Positions 52,959-61,597 of a stretch of DNA of 64,000 bases are shown here, one piece after another (the stretch's first letter is position 1; every line of letters begins with the position of its first letter). The notes beneath the pieces are model-generated. The model made no database searches. It saw only the letters and a list, made by a program, of their open reading frames with translations, and was not told the origin of the DNA. The stretch lies in assembly GCF_009796825.1 (NCBI RefSeq), contig NZ_CP047030.1:248001-312000 (forward strand). The letters run 5' to 3'. This DNA is from Algibacter sp. L3A6 (GTDB taxonomy: Bacteria; Bacteroidota; Bacteroidia; Flavobacteriales; Flavobacteriaceae). Both the position numbers and the translations under genes were made by a program.

Positions 52959-55634
52959 CTATTCTTCTGCTAAATTAGGATGCAACCATTTTCTAGCTGT
53001 TTTCTTATCGATGCCTTTACGTTCAGAATAATCAGTTAACTGATCGTCAGTTATTTTCCCTAAACCAAAATACTTCGCTTCTGGATTACCGAAGTAATAC
53101 CCCGAAACTGCAGCAGCTGGCCACATCGCTAAACTTTCTGTTAAGGTTACACCAATTAGTTTTTCAACCTCTAGCAATTCCCAAATTGTTTCCTTTTCTA
53201 AATGATCAGGACATGCAGGATATCCTGGAGCCGGACGAATACCTTTATAACTTTCCTTAATTAAATCGGTGTTACTTAAATCTTCATCGGCAGCGTAACC
53301 CCAATGTGTTAATCTTATTTTCTTGTGTAAATATTCAGCAAAAGCTTCAGCAAATCTATCAGCAATAGCCTGTGCCATAATACCATTATAATCATCATCC
53401 TTAGCTCTATAACTATCGGCTAATTCTTGAGCGCCAAAAATAGCAACACAGAATGCGCCCATATAATCCGTTCTACCAGATTCTTTAGGAGCTATAAAAT
53501 CAGATAATGCATGATTTGGAATCCCTTCACGTTTTTTTAATTGCTGACGCAAGGTTCTAAAAATCGCGATTTCCTTTCCGTTTTTCTGAACCGAAATATC
53601 ATCATCGTTAATAGTATTAGCTTCAAACAAACCAAAAACAGCTTTTGGCTTTAAAAGTTGCTTGGCAATAATTTCTTTAATCATCTCCTGAGCTTCAGCA
53701 TACATAATAGTAGCTTGTTCTCCCACAACCTCATCGGTCAAAATATCGGGGAATTTCCCGTGTAAATCCCAACTTCTAAAAAACGGACTCCAATCTATAA
53801 ACGGTTCTAGTTCTTTTAAACTTAACTGTTTTAAAATTTGCACACCTAATTCTCTCGGTTTAGAAATATTAGACGTTTCCCAGTCTATTTTATATTTTCT
53901 TTTTCTAGCTTCTTCAATAGAAATATAAGATTTCTCTTTACCACGCTTTAAAAACTTGTTTCTAAAATCATCATAATCGGCTTTTAACTTCGCTACGTAA
54001 GCATTGTTGGTTTTCTTGTTTAATAAATCTCCAACCACGGTAACCGCACGAGATGCATCATTAACATGCACCACTGCGTTTTTATACTGTGTATCGATTT
54101 TTACAGCTGTATGTGCTTTAGATGTTGTTGCACCACCAATAAGTAAAGGCACTTCAAAATTTTGAAGTTGCATTTCTTTAGCCAAATACACCATTTCGTC
54201 TAATGATGGCGTAATTAACCCTGATAAACCAATAGCATCAACACGTTCGCTGATGGCCATTTCTATAATTTTTTCTGGCGGCACCATAACTCCTAAATCT
54301 ACAATTTCGTAGTTATTACAAGCTAAAACAACACTTACAATATTTTTACCAATATCGTGCACATCACCTTTTACGGTAGCCATTAATATTTTCCCAACAG
54401 GTTCTTGTTTATCTCCTTTTTCTTCTTCAATAAACGGGTTTAAGTAACCAACGGCTTTTTTCATTACACGCGCCGATTTTACCACCTGAGGTAAAAACAT
54501 TTTACCTGCTCCGAATAAATCTCCAACCACGTTCATCCCGATCATTAAATGACCTTCGATAACTTCAATAGGTTTTGCGGCTTCTTGTCTTGCTATTTCA
54601 ACATCTTCAATAATAAAGGCATCAATACCTTTTACTAAAGCATGCGTTATACGCTCTTGTACTGGGTTTTCTCGCCAAGATAAATCGACACCTTTTTCAA
54701 CTTTAGAACCTTTTACTGTTTCTGCAAAGTCTAACAAACGTTCGGTAGCATCTTCTCTTCTGTCTAAAATAACATCTTCAACGTGCTCTAATAAATCCTT
54801 TGGAATATCATCATAAATCTCTAAAAGCGCAGGATTTACAATACCCATATTCATACCCGCCTGGATGGCATAATACAAAAACACTGAGTGCATAGCTTCT
54901 CGAACACCATTGTTTCCTCTAAAAGAAAACGATACGTTACTCACACCTCCACTTACACTTACATTTTCTAAATTTTGACGTACCCAACGTGTTGCTTCGA
55001 TAAAATCGATAGCATTTCTTCGGTGTTCGTCCATTCCGGTTGCTACCGGAAATATATTTAAATCGAAAATAATATCTTCCGAAGCAAACCCCACTTTATC
55101 AACTAAAACACGGTATGAACGTTCAGCAATTTCAATTCTTCTTTGGTATGTATCCGCTTGCCCAACTTCATCAAAAGCCATAACAATAACTGCGGCACCA
55201 TAGCGTTTAATTTGCTTGGCTTGCCAAATAAAGTTTTCTTCACCTTCCTTTAAGGAAATAGAATTCACCACACACTTTCCTTGCACAACTTGCAAACCAG
55301 CATTGATAATTTCCCACTTAGAACTATCAATCATGATAGGCACACGGCAAATATCTGGTTCGGCAGCAATAAGGTTTAAAAAGCGCACCATCGATGCTTT
55401 ACCATCAATAAGTCCGTCGTCCATATTAATGTCGATAATTTGCGCTCCACCATCTACTTGGTGACGTGCAATATCCAAAGCTTCATCGAACTTCTCTTCA
55501 TTAATTAATCGTAAAAACTTACGAGACCCCGCTACATTAGTACGTTCTCCTACATTTATAAAATTGGTGTTTTCGCTTAGAACTAAAGGTTCTAAACCAG
55601 ACAATTTCATGTATTTTGATTGCTTTATCTTCAT
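52959..55634 (-). CDS. metH: Methionine synthase, pterin/B12/activation part
   Basis: An 891-residue protein holding three of the four MetH modules: the pterin-binding domain (FINVGERTNVAGSRKF, about 20-280), the cobalamin-binding domain with the cap and the DxHxxG motif (H426 in GDVHDIGKNIV, lower axial ligand), and the C-terminal SAM-binding activation domain (about 570-891: RPAPGYPACPDHLEK). The homocysteine-binding module is a separate gene (55933-56934). Together they methylate homocysteine with methyl-THF through B12. It overlaps the ABM gene stop by one base. Confidence 0.96.
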   Translation of the reverse strand: MKIKQSKYMKLSGLEPLVLSENTNFINVGERTNVAGSRKFLRLINEEKFDEALDIARHQVDGGAQIIDINMDDGLIDGKASMVRFLNLIAAEPDICRVPIMIDSSKWEIINAGLQVVQGKCVVNSISLKEGEENFIWQAKQIKRYGAAVIVMAFDEVGQADTYQRRIEIAERSYRVLVDKVGFASEDIIFDLNIFPVATGMDEHRRNAIDFIEATRWVRQNLENVSVSGGVSNVSFSFRGNNGVREAMHSVFLYYAIQAGMNMGIVNPALLEIYDDIPKDLLEHVEDVILDRREDATERLLDFAETVKGSKVEKGVDLSWRENPVQERITHALVKGIDAFIIEDVEIARQEAAKPIEVIEGHLMIGMNVVGDLFGAGKMFLPQVVKSARVMKKAVGYLNPFIEEEKGDKQEPVGKILMATVKGDVHDIGKNIVSVVLACNNYEIVDLGVMVPPEKIIEMAISERVDAIGLSGLITPSLDEMVYLAKEMQLQNFEVPLLIGGATTSKAHTAVKIDTQYKNAVVHVNDASRAVTVVGDLLNKKTNNAYVAKLKADYDDFRNKFLKRGKEKSYISIEEARKRKYKIDWETSNISKPRELGVQILKQLSLKELEPFIDWSPFFRSWDLHGKFPDILTDEVVGEQATIMYAEAQEMIKEIIAKQLLKPKAVFGLFEANTINDDDISVQKNGKEIAIFRTLRQQLKKREGIPNHALSDFIAPKESGRTDYMGAFCVAIFGAQELADSYRAKDDDYNGIMAQAIADRFAEAFAEYLHKKIRLTHWGYAADEDLSNTDLIKESYKGIRPAPGYPACPDHLEKETIWELLEVEKLIGVTLTESLAMWPAAAVSGYYFGNPEAKYFGLGKITDDQLTDYSERKGIDKKTARKWLHPNLAEE

Positions 55635-55915
55635 TATCTATAATGTTCTACTGTTGGAAAAGGTTCGTAAAATGAATGTAACAACGTTTTCCATTCTTGA
55701 TATTCTTGTGATTTACGGAAACCAATTTCATGATCTTCAATGGTTTCCCAATGCACTAATAATATATATTTATCATCTTGTTCAACACATTTTTTTAAAT
55801 CGTGTGAGATATAGCCTTTCATTGAAGAAATGATTTTCTGAGCGATTTTAAATGTATTTTCAAAATCACTTGATAATCCTTTCTTAATATTCAATATGGC
55901 TACTTCAAGAATCAT
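55634..55915 (-). CDS. ABM-fold (antibiotic biosynthesis monooxygenase-like) protein
   Basis: A 93-residue protein resembling the ABM domain: MILEVAILNIKKGLSSDFENTF at the start and YILLVHWETIEDHEIGFRKSQEYQEW at the end, giving a ferredoxin-like dimeric fold. Members include monooxygenases and haem-degrading enzymes, but small ones are often of unknown role. It sits between the two halves of metH with 17 nt upstream and a 1-nt overlap downstream, so it is expressed with methionine synthase under SAM control. A direct link to methionine metabolism is inference. Confidence 0.78.
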   Translation of the reverse strand: MILEVAILNIKKGLSSDFENTFKIAQKIISSMKGYISHDLKKCVEQDDKYILLVHWETIEDHEIGFRKSQEYQEWKTLLHSFYEPFPTVEHYR

Positions 55916-55932
55916 AATTTATAATTTAAAAA

Positions 55933-56934
55933 TTACACCAATTCACCATGGGTTCTAGGCTTATACTTGGCTGCAAGATCTGCTATAACACGAATATGCT
56001 CCGGACTAGTACCACAACAACCACCTATAATATTTATTAAATTACGTTTTAAATATTCTTCTATTTGCTCTCCCATTTCTTCAGGAGTTTCATCGTATTC
56101 TCCAAAAGCATTTGGTAATCCGGCATTAGGATGCGCTGATATAGCAAAATCTGTTTTAGAAGCAATAGCTTCTAAGTGAGGTTGCAATAAATTGGCTCCT
56201 AAAGCACAGTTAAACCCTACTGAAAGTAATGGAATATGAGATACTGAAATTAAGAAAGCTTCAGCTGTTTGTCCTGATAATGTTCTTCCTGAAGCATCAG
56301 TAATAGTACCACTTAACATAATTGGCATATCGATACCACGTTCGTCTTTTACTTCTTCTATCGCAAATAAAGCAGCTTTGGCGTTTAAGGTATCAAATAC
56401 AGTTTCAACTAAAAGTAAATCTACACCACCATCAATAAGCGCTTCTACTTGTTGTTTATATGCAATGCGTAACTCATCGAAAGTAACAGCTCTATATCCT
56501 GGATCGTTAACATCGGGAGACATACTTGCTGTACGGTTTGTTGGCCCAATTGAACCCGCTACAAAACGCGGTTTATGTGGTTCTTTTGCAGTAAATTCAT
56601 CGGCGACTTCTTTGGCTATTTTTGCAGACTCGTAGTTTAGTTCGTAAACTAAATCTTCCATTTGGTAATCTGCCATAGCAATAGTAGTTCCCGAAAAGGT
56701 ATTGGTTTCTACAATATCAGCACCTACAGCAAAGTACTTACCGTGGATGGTTTTTATAGCTTCGGGTTGGGTAAGCGATAGTAAATCGTTATTGCCCTGT
56801 AAAGGTGTTGGATAATCTTTAAAGCGTTCGCCTCTAAAATCTTCTTCTTGAAATTTGTAAGCTTGTAGCATCGTACCCATGGCACCATCTAAAACCAAAA
56901 TTCGCTCTTTTAATGCTTCTCTGATATTCGACAT
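55933..56934 (-). CDS. metH: Methionine synthase, homocysteine-binding part
   Basis: A 333-residue homocysteine S-methyltransferase domain protein, equivalent to the N-terminal module of E. coli MetH. It shows ILVLDGAMGTMLQAYKFQEEDF, ETNTFSGTTIAMADY, FVAGSIGPTNRTASMSPDVNDPG cited in part (AGSIGPTNRTASM), LLVETVFDTLNAKAAL, and the zinc ligands in SVGFNCALGA and IIGGCCGTSPEH. It must act with the B12-containing part encoded two genes downstream. First gene after the SAM-I riboswitch. Confidence 0.96.
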   Translation of the reverse strand: MSNIREALKERILVLDGAMGTMLQAYKFQEEDFRGERFKDYPTPLQGNNDLLSLTQPEAIKTIHGKYFAVGADIVETNTFSGTTIAMADYQMEDLVYELNYESAKIAKEVADEFTAKEPHKPRFVAGSIGPTNRTASMSPDVNDPGYRAVTFDELRIAYKQQVEALIDGGVDLLLVETVFDTLNAKAALFAIEEVKDERGIDMPIMLSGTITDASGRTLSGQTAEAFLISVSHIPLLSVGFNCALGANLLQPHLEAIASKTDFAISAHPNAGLPNAFGEYDETPEEMGEQIEEYLKRNLINIIGGCCGTSPEHIRVIADLAAKYKPRTHGELV

Positions 56935-56951
56935 GTTTTCTTTTCTTTTTA

Positions 56952-57047
56952 CGCTTTAGGTTATTTCCGTTAACAGCAATTAAAAATACCGATGAACGAA
57001 ACACTTAACTAAAACGCTGTATTCTATTATAAGTTTTATCAAGAAAA
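56952..57047 (-). promoter_or_regulatory. Expression platform between SAM-I aptamer and metH
   Basis: Downstream of the aptamer the minus strand contains TTTCTTGATAA (57037-57047), an exact 11-nt complement of TTATCAAGAAA at the aptamer 5' end, so it could compete with P1. A second pairing, CGTTTTAG (57009-57016) with CTAAAGCG (56952-56959), closes a loop just before the start region. No T-run terminator is evident, so control may be at translation (inference). Confidence 0.45.
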
Positions 57048-57065
57048 GTTAAAGAAATACTTTTC

Positions 57066-57197
57066 GTTATCTGTCTAATAATTATAAAAATTACTAAGTA
57101 GAATGTAGCACCTTCTTTATTTCCTTGATAGTTATCTCGGTTCTTAAAGGGTTGCCAAGGTTTCAACGGGTCTATTCCCTCTGCCTTTCTTGATAAC
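57066..57197 (-). ncRNA. SAM-I riboswitch (S box) aptamer upstream of the met operon
   Basis: On the minus strand the sequence carries the S-box core in order: GTTATCAAGAAAGGCAGAGG then GAATAGACCCGTTGAAACC, TTGGCAACC, and AAGGTGCTACATTC near the 3' side. P1 forms between GTTATC (57192-57197) and GATAAC (57066-57071). It binds S-adenosylmethionine and normally turns expression off when SAM is high. It lies upstream of metH and its operon, an expected target. Translation of this RNA would give a 64-residue ORF, which is not a gene. Confidence 0.93.
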
Positions 57198-57243
57198 ACA
57201 ATTACATTAATGAACTGTTACCACCATTGTGGATTTGCTTTTG

Positions 57244-57251
57244 CAAAAATA
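57244..57251 (-). promoter_or_regulatory. -7 box for the riboswitch-met operon transcript
   Basis: TATTTTTG on the minus strand, exact TAnnTTTG match, 46 nt upstream of the SAM-I aptamer P1. Confidence 0.5.
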
Positions 57252-57297
57252 ATAACTATATTATTGTTAACCTTGTGATATTTATAAAATTATTAGA

Positions 57298-58188
57298 CTA
57301 TTCAAATAGACTAGACGACAAATAACGATCGCCTCGATCGCAAATAATAGCAACTACAACACCGCTTTCTAAAGACTCCGCAATTTGCAAAGCACAGTAA
57401 ACAGAACCGCCACTACTCATACCCGCAAAAACGCCCTCTTCTTTGGCTAGGCGTTGCGTTATATTTTTAGCATCTTCCTCGGTTACATCTATAACAACAT
57501 CTACTTTAGAACGATCAAAAAACTTGGGTACATACTCTGGCGACCATTTTCTAATACCAGGTATTTTAGCACCATCAGCAGGTTGCGCTCCTACTATTAC
57601 AATCTCCGGATTTTTTTCTTTAAGAAATGTTGAAGTACCCATAACGGTTCCCGTAGTTCCCATAGTGGCAACAAAATGAGTTATTTCGCCTTCGGTATCT
57701 CTCCAAATTTCTGGACCTGTTGTTTTGTAATGCGCTTTCCAGTTATCATCATTTTCAAACTGATTTAAAACGGTATACCCTTTTTCATCACGTAATTTAA
57801 AAGCAACATCTCTAGAGCCTTCAATACCAATATCAGCTGGTGTTAAAATTACCTCAGCTCCGTAAGCTCTCATGGTTTTAACACGTTCTACTGTAGAATT
57901 TTCAGGCATAATTAATACCATATTCAATCCTAATAATTGTGCTATAAAAGCTAAAGCAATTCCTGTGTTTCCACTAGTTGCTTCGACTAAAGTACCGCCT
58001 TTTTTAATATCGCCACGTTTTAAAGCTTCAGAAATCATATTGAAAGCAGCGCGATCTTTTACGCTTCCTCCGGGATTATTTCCTTCTAACTTTAAAAATA
58101 AACGTACGCCTTCTTTATTAATTAAATGCGTTGCTTCAACTAAAGGTGTATTCCCTATTTCGTCTAATATTGTTTTACCGTATGCCAT
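57298..58188 (-). CDS. cysM: Cysteine synthase B (O-acetylserine sulfhydrylase)
   Basis: A 296-residue PLP enzyme making cysteine from O-acetylserine and sulfide (or thiosulfate). It shows the Schiff-base lysine in NNPGGSVKDRAAFNMI, EATSGNTGIALAFIAQLLG, the phosphate-binding GTTGTVMGTSTFLKE, and GMSSGGSVYCAL. The short C-terminus fits CysM rather than the longer CysK. Its start overlaps the end of the serine acetyltransferase gene by 14 nt, so the two steps are encoded as one unit. Confidence 0.95.
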   Translation of the reverse strand: MAYGKTILDEIGNTPLVEATHLINKEGVRLFLKLEGNNPGGSVKDRAAFNMISEALKRGDIKKGGTLVEATSGNTGIALAFIAQLLGLNMVLIMPENSTVERVKTMRAYGAEVILTPADIGIEGSRDVAFKLRDEKGYTVLNQFENDDNWKAHYKTTGPEIWRDTEGEITHFVATMGTTGTVMGTSTFLKEKNPEIVIVGAQPADGAKIPGIRKWSPEYVPKFFDRSKVDVVIDVTEEDAKNITQRLAKEEGVFAGMSSGGSVYCALQIAESLESGVVVAIICDRGDRYLSSSLFE

Positions 58189-58915
58189 TTTTCTTCGGTC
58201 TAATTTTAATTTCTGTTTGATAAGTCACTAATGAACCTTCGGGTACCGATTGGGTAATCCAAACATTAGCTCCAATAATACTGTTTTTACCAATTACAAT
58301 ATCACCTCCTAAAATAGTTGCGTTAGCGTAAATGGTAACATTGTCGTCTATGGTTGGGTGTCTTTTAGTAGAAGCTAAGTCTTTTGAAACTTGAATACCA
58401 CCTAAAGTAACCCCTTGATATATTTTTACTTGTTCTCCAATTATAGAGGTTTCGCCAATTACAATTCCTGTACCGTGATCGATATAAAACGATTCGCCAA
58501 TAGTAGCTCCCGGATGAATATCAATACCTGTAATACCATGAATATATTCACTCATCATTCTAGGTAAAATATAAACACCTAGTTTATAAAGCGCATGACT
58601 TAATCTATAGATTGAAATAGCGTGAAAACCAGGATAAGCCATATAAATTTCATCTAAACAATGCGATGCAGGATCGTTATTTTCGAAAGCAATAGCATCT
58701 AAATCTAATTTCCTTCTAATTTCTGGAAGTTCCGCTTTAAAGGTCTCCCATATATTTTCGCCATTTTCAATTTCTAATTTATCTAGAATTTGCAAGAATG
58801 TTTTCTCTAAATATTCGGCGTGTTCTGCTTCGTGATCACAATCGAACAAAGAGTAAAACACTTTTTTCGTAAAGGCTTTAACTGTGTCTTTTAAACAAAC
58901 ATTATAACTTTTCAT
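58175..58915 (-). CDS. cysE: Serine O-acetyltransferase
   Basis: Acetylates serine to O-acetylserine, the rate-limiting step of cysteine synthesis. The 246-residue protein has an N-terminal helical domain and a C-terminal left-handed beta helix of hexapeptide repeats: GITGIDIHPGATIGESFYID, HGTGIVIGETSIIGEQVKIY, QGVTLGGIQ, ATILGGDIVIGKNSIIGANVW. The catalytic His/Asp region is in the YIDHGTG segment. The long N-terminus is of EpsC type. cysM follows with overlapping coding ends. Confidence 0.94.
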   Translation of the reverse strand: MKSYNVCLKDTVKAFTKKVFYSLFDCDHEAEHAEYLEKTFLQILDKLEIENGENIWETFKAELPEIRRKLDLDAIAFENNDPASHCLDEIYMAYPGFHAISIYRLSHALYKLGVYILPRMMSEYIHGITGIDIHPGATIGESFYIDHGTGIVIGETSIIGEQVKIYQGVTLGGIQVSKDLASTKRHPTIDDNVTIYANATILGGDIVIGKNSIIGANVWITQSVPEGSLVTYQTEIKIRPKKNGIR

Positions 58916-59016
58916 TTGCTGCTATATGTGTAATACCATTGTGTTTAATGGTGTATTTAATCAGTTTATAAAAATAAAACTAATCCTTTTAAAAAGCTTC
59001 TTTTTTTAAACATTAA

Positions 59017-59047
59017 ATCCTGCAAGATTTTGGAAACCTTGCAGGAT
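59017..59047. repeat. Perfect intergenic hairpin
   Basis: ATCCTGCAAG (59017-59026) and CTTGCAGGAT (59038-59047) are perfectly inverted around an 11-nt loop. There is no proper T-run on the minus strand (TTTAATG follows), so it is a poor rho-independent terminator. Such CCTGCAAGG palindromes recur in flavobacterial intergenic DNA (from general familiarity, not checked). It lies between the reductase gene and cysE. Confidence 0.5.
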
Positions 59048-59109
59048 AGTCATGCCTTGTGTTTAGTTTAGATCTTTTTAATGAAAACACTAAAAAGATT
59101 TATCGTTTA

Positions 59110-60165
59110 CTAGGTAATAGCTTGAACTACGGCCTTAGGAGCTTCTTTACGAGTACCATCAAAACCATCTACACCAGAAACTGTAGTATATTTTAAAACA
59201 TTTTTCTTTCCTGGATGTATAATTTGATATGCCGCTTGGCACATGATAGTTGCTTCATGGAAACCACAAAGTATTAATTTTAATTTACCTGGATAAAAAT
59301 TACCATCACCAATAGCAAATATACCTGGGATATTAGTTTGATAATCTAAAGCATTATTAACTTTAATTGCATTTTTTTCGATCTCTAATCCCCAATTTGC
59401 AATAGGCCCTAATTTAGGTGAAAGTCCAAATAAAGGAATAAAGTGATCGGTTTCTAAAGTAAAAGGCTCTTCGTCCTTTTTAGTTATTTCTATCGCTTCA
59501 ACTTTACCGTCTCCTAAGATATCAGTAACTTCTGCAGGTGTAATAAGATTTATTTTTCCAGCATCTTTTAGTTCTTGAACTTTTTCAACTGAATCTAAAT
59601 GTCCTCTAAATTCATTACGTCTATGTATTAAAGTAACACTTTCTGCTATGTCGGCTAAAAATATAGACCAATCTAAAGCAGAATCTCCACCACCAGCAAT
59701 GATTACTTTTTTATCACGATACACTTCTGGTTCTTTAATCATATACTCAACACCTTTATCTTCATACTTAGAAAGGTTTTCAAGTTGCGGTTTCCTAGGT
59801 TCAAAACTACCTAAACCACTAGCAATAGCAACAACTGGTGCTTGGTGTTTTGTTCCTTTATTTGTAGTTACTATAAACGTACCGTCTTCTTGCTTTTCAA
59901 CAGTATCTGCACGCTCACCTAAAGTAAAACCAGGCTCAAATTGTTTTGCTTGCTCTAATAAATTTTTTGTTAAATCTCCAGCTAAAATTTCTGGAAATCC
60001 AGGAATATCATAAATTGGCTTTTTAGGATACAATTCTGAACACTGCCCACCAGGCTGTGGTAACGCGTCAATTAAATGACATTTCAATTTTAATAATCCA
60101 GCTTCGAATACTGTAAATAAACCTGTTGGCCCCGCGCCAATTATTAGTATATCTGTTTTAATCAT
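59110..60165 (-). CDS. Thioredoxin reductase-like ferredoxin/flavodoxin-NADP reductase
   Basis: A 351-residue FAD/NAD(P) flavoprotein: the FAD motif IIGAGPTGLFTVFEAGLL at the N-terminus, the NADPH motif IIAGGGDSALDWSIFLAD near residue 155, and the C-terminal PGIFAIGDGNFYPGKLKLI. The CxxC of true thioredoxin reductase is absent, which fits the YumC-type ferredoxin-NADP reductases. It lies in the sulfite reductase/siroheme gene set, so it may supply electrons for sulfite reduction (inference). Confidence 0.88.
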   Translation of the reverse strand: MIKTDILIIGAGPTGLFTVFEAGLLKLKCHLIDALPQPGGQCSELYPKKPIYDIPGFPEILAGDLTKNLLEQAKQFEPGFTLGERADTVEKQEDGTFIVTTNKGTKHQAPVVAIASGLGSFEPRKPQLENLSKYEDKGVEYMIKEPEVYRDKKVIIAGGGDSALDWSIFLADIAESVTLIHRRNEFRGHLDSVEKVQELKDAGKINLITPAEVTDILGDGKVEAIEITKKDEEPFTLETDHFIPLFGLSPKLGPIANWGLEIEKNAIKVNNALDYQTNIPGIFAIGDGNFYPGKLKLILCGFHEATIMCQAAYQIIHPGKKNVLKYTTVSGVDGFDGTRKEAPKAVVQAIT

Positions 60166-60186
60166 TTTATTATGCTTTATATATAA

Positions 60187-60813
60187 TTACTCTTTTTTTT
60201 CTATTAGTCCTTTTGTGAATTCGTTTAACGTTTCCACTTTTTGTTCAAAATCACCTTTAATAGTTTTTCTAAACTCGTTTAAATTTTTAACTAAATCGTC
60301 TACGTTTTCAGGAATAACATCCTCAAAAAATTGACGCAAACGTTTTGCTGTAGTTGGTGATTTTCCGTTAGTAGAAATCGCAACTTTCACATTCCCTTTA
60401 GTTACAATACCACCCATATAAAAATCGCAATACGGCGGATTATCGGCAACGTTAACTAATTTAGATTCTGCTCTACAGTCTTTCCAAACTTGTACATTTA
60501 CTTCCGGTATATCTGTCGTAGCAACCACCATATGCTTGCCAATAATATAGTTTTTTTTATAACTATCTTCAACTAATGTTACACAACCTGTTTTTGCAAG
60601 TTTTATAGTGCCTTCACGAAACATTGGCGACACCATTGTAACATGTGCATCTGGACTCGATTTTAATAAGAACGTTAATTTTTCTTCAGCAACATTTCCG
60701 CCACCAACAATAAGAACATTTAAACTTTTTGTTTTTAAAAAAATAGGATATAAATTATTCCTTTCTTTTTCAACTAGGCTCGACATCTTTATTTTATCCG
60801 CTTCATCTAGCAT
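60187..60813 (-). CDS. Precorrin-2 dehydrogenase / sirohydrochlorin ferrochelatase (CysG N-part, Met8-like)
   Basis: Oxidises precorrin-2 and probably inserts iron to give sirohaem, needed by the neighbouring sulfite reductase. The 208-residue protein has NVLIVGGGNVAEEKLTFLL (NAD-binding), MVVATTDIPEVNVQVW, NVADNPPYCDFYMGGIV and ISTNGKSPTTAKRLRQFFE, the last with the Ser-Pro motif of the family. It starts 2 nt after the cobA stop, an arrangement favouring coupling; an internal ATG at 60786 is an alternative start. Confidence 0.92.
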   Translation of the reverse strand: MLDEADKIKMSSLVEKERNNLYPIFLKTKSLNVLIVGGGNVAEEKLTFLLKSSPDAHVTMVSPMFREGTIKLAKTGCVTLVEDSYKKNYIIGKHMVVATTDIPEVNVQVWKDCRAESKLVNVADNPPYCDFYMGGIVTKGNVKVAISTNGKSPTTAKRLRQFFEDVIPENVDDLVKNLNEFRKTIKGDFEQKVETLNEFTKGLIEKKE

Positions 60814-60814
60814 A

Positions 60815-61579
60815 TTACTTATTTTTATTAACCGTTTCTAAAACCGATGATAATACAGCGCGTTCTTTCACCACATCGCCAATAACAATAATAGCAGGGT
60901 TTGCTAATTGTTTTTCTGCCACTATACTTTCAATAGAACTTATAGTACCAATCCCTACGTTTTCATTATCTCTAGTGCCATTTTGAATAATAGCTACGGC
61001 AACATCTTGTTTATTTTCTTCTGAAAAAATGCGAACAATTTCACTCAATTTACCCATACCCATTAAAATAACAACTGTTGCCGACGATTTTGCAGCCAAA
61101 GCCACATCGCCAGATAACTGATGTTTTTTAGTGGTTCCAGTAATAACCCAGAAACTCTCTGAAGATCCTCGTTTTGTTAACGGAATACCTTGATAAGCTG
61201 GCACGGCCATGGATGACGAAATACCAGGAACAACATAAGTTTCTAATCCAAATTGTCTCACATAATCAATCTCTTCTGCGCCTCGACCAAAAATAAAAGG
61301 ATCACCGCCTTTTAAGCGTACCACATGCCCCTTCTCTTTAGCTTTAGATACAATAAGATCGTTTATTTGATCTTGTTGAAAAGCATAACACCCTCTACGT
61401 TTACCTACAAAAATAAGTTCGGCATCTGCCGCAGCATATTTTAGTAAAGCCTCATTAATAAGTGCATCGTAAAGGATCACATCTGCAGATTCAATAGCCT
61501 TAATAGCTTTAAGGGTAATTAAATCTACGTCTCCTGGACCAGCACCTACTATGGTTAATATTGGGGTTTTTAAACTCAT
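60815..61579 (-). CDS. cobA: Uroporphyrinogen-III C-methyltransferase
   Basis: Methylates uroporphyrinogen III twice with SAM to precorrin-2, the first sirohaem step. The 254-residue SUMT is complete: LTIVGAGPGDVDLITLKAIKAI at the start, the SAM-binding GGDPFIFGRGAEE, VPGISSSMAVPAYQGIPLTKRG cited in part (VPGISSSMAVPAYQG), and VILMGMGKLSEI. It lies 18 nt after the sulfite reductase gene and is the split counterpart of the C-terminal half of E. coli CysG. Confidence 0.95.
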   Translation of the reverse strand: MSLKTPILTIVGAGPGDVDLITLKAIKAIESADVILYDALINEALLKYAAADAELIFVGKRRGCYAFQQDQINDLIVSKAKEKGHVVRLKGGDPFIFGRGAEEIDYVRQFGLETYVVPGISSSMAVPAYQGIPLTKRGSSESFWVITGTTKKHQLSGDVALAAKSSATVVILMGMGKLSEIVRIFSEENKQDVAVAIIQNGTRDNENVGIGTISSIESIVAEKQLANPAIIVIGDVVKERAVLSSVLETVNKNK

Positions 61580-61597
61580 TGTTGCTTTTTAGTATTC

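Noticed and set aside
52959..56934. Split metH as a frameshifted or broken gene
   Set aside because: Both parts are intact with proper starts, the split is at a domain border known from other Bacteroidota, and an intact gene lies between them.
57005..57199. A 64-residue minus-strand ORF upstream of metH
   Set aside because: It is the translation of the SAM-I riboswitch and its expression platform; the S-box core motifs explain the sequence conservation, and there is no protein signature.
59017..59047. The hairpin as terminator of the reductase gene
   Set aside because: The stem is strong, but no T-run follows on the minus strand, so it is recorded as a repeat/hairpin instead.
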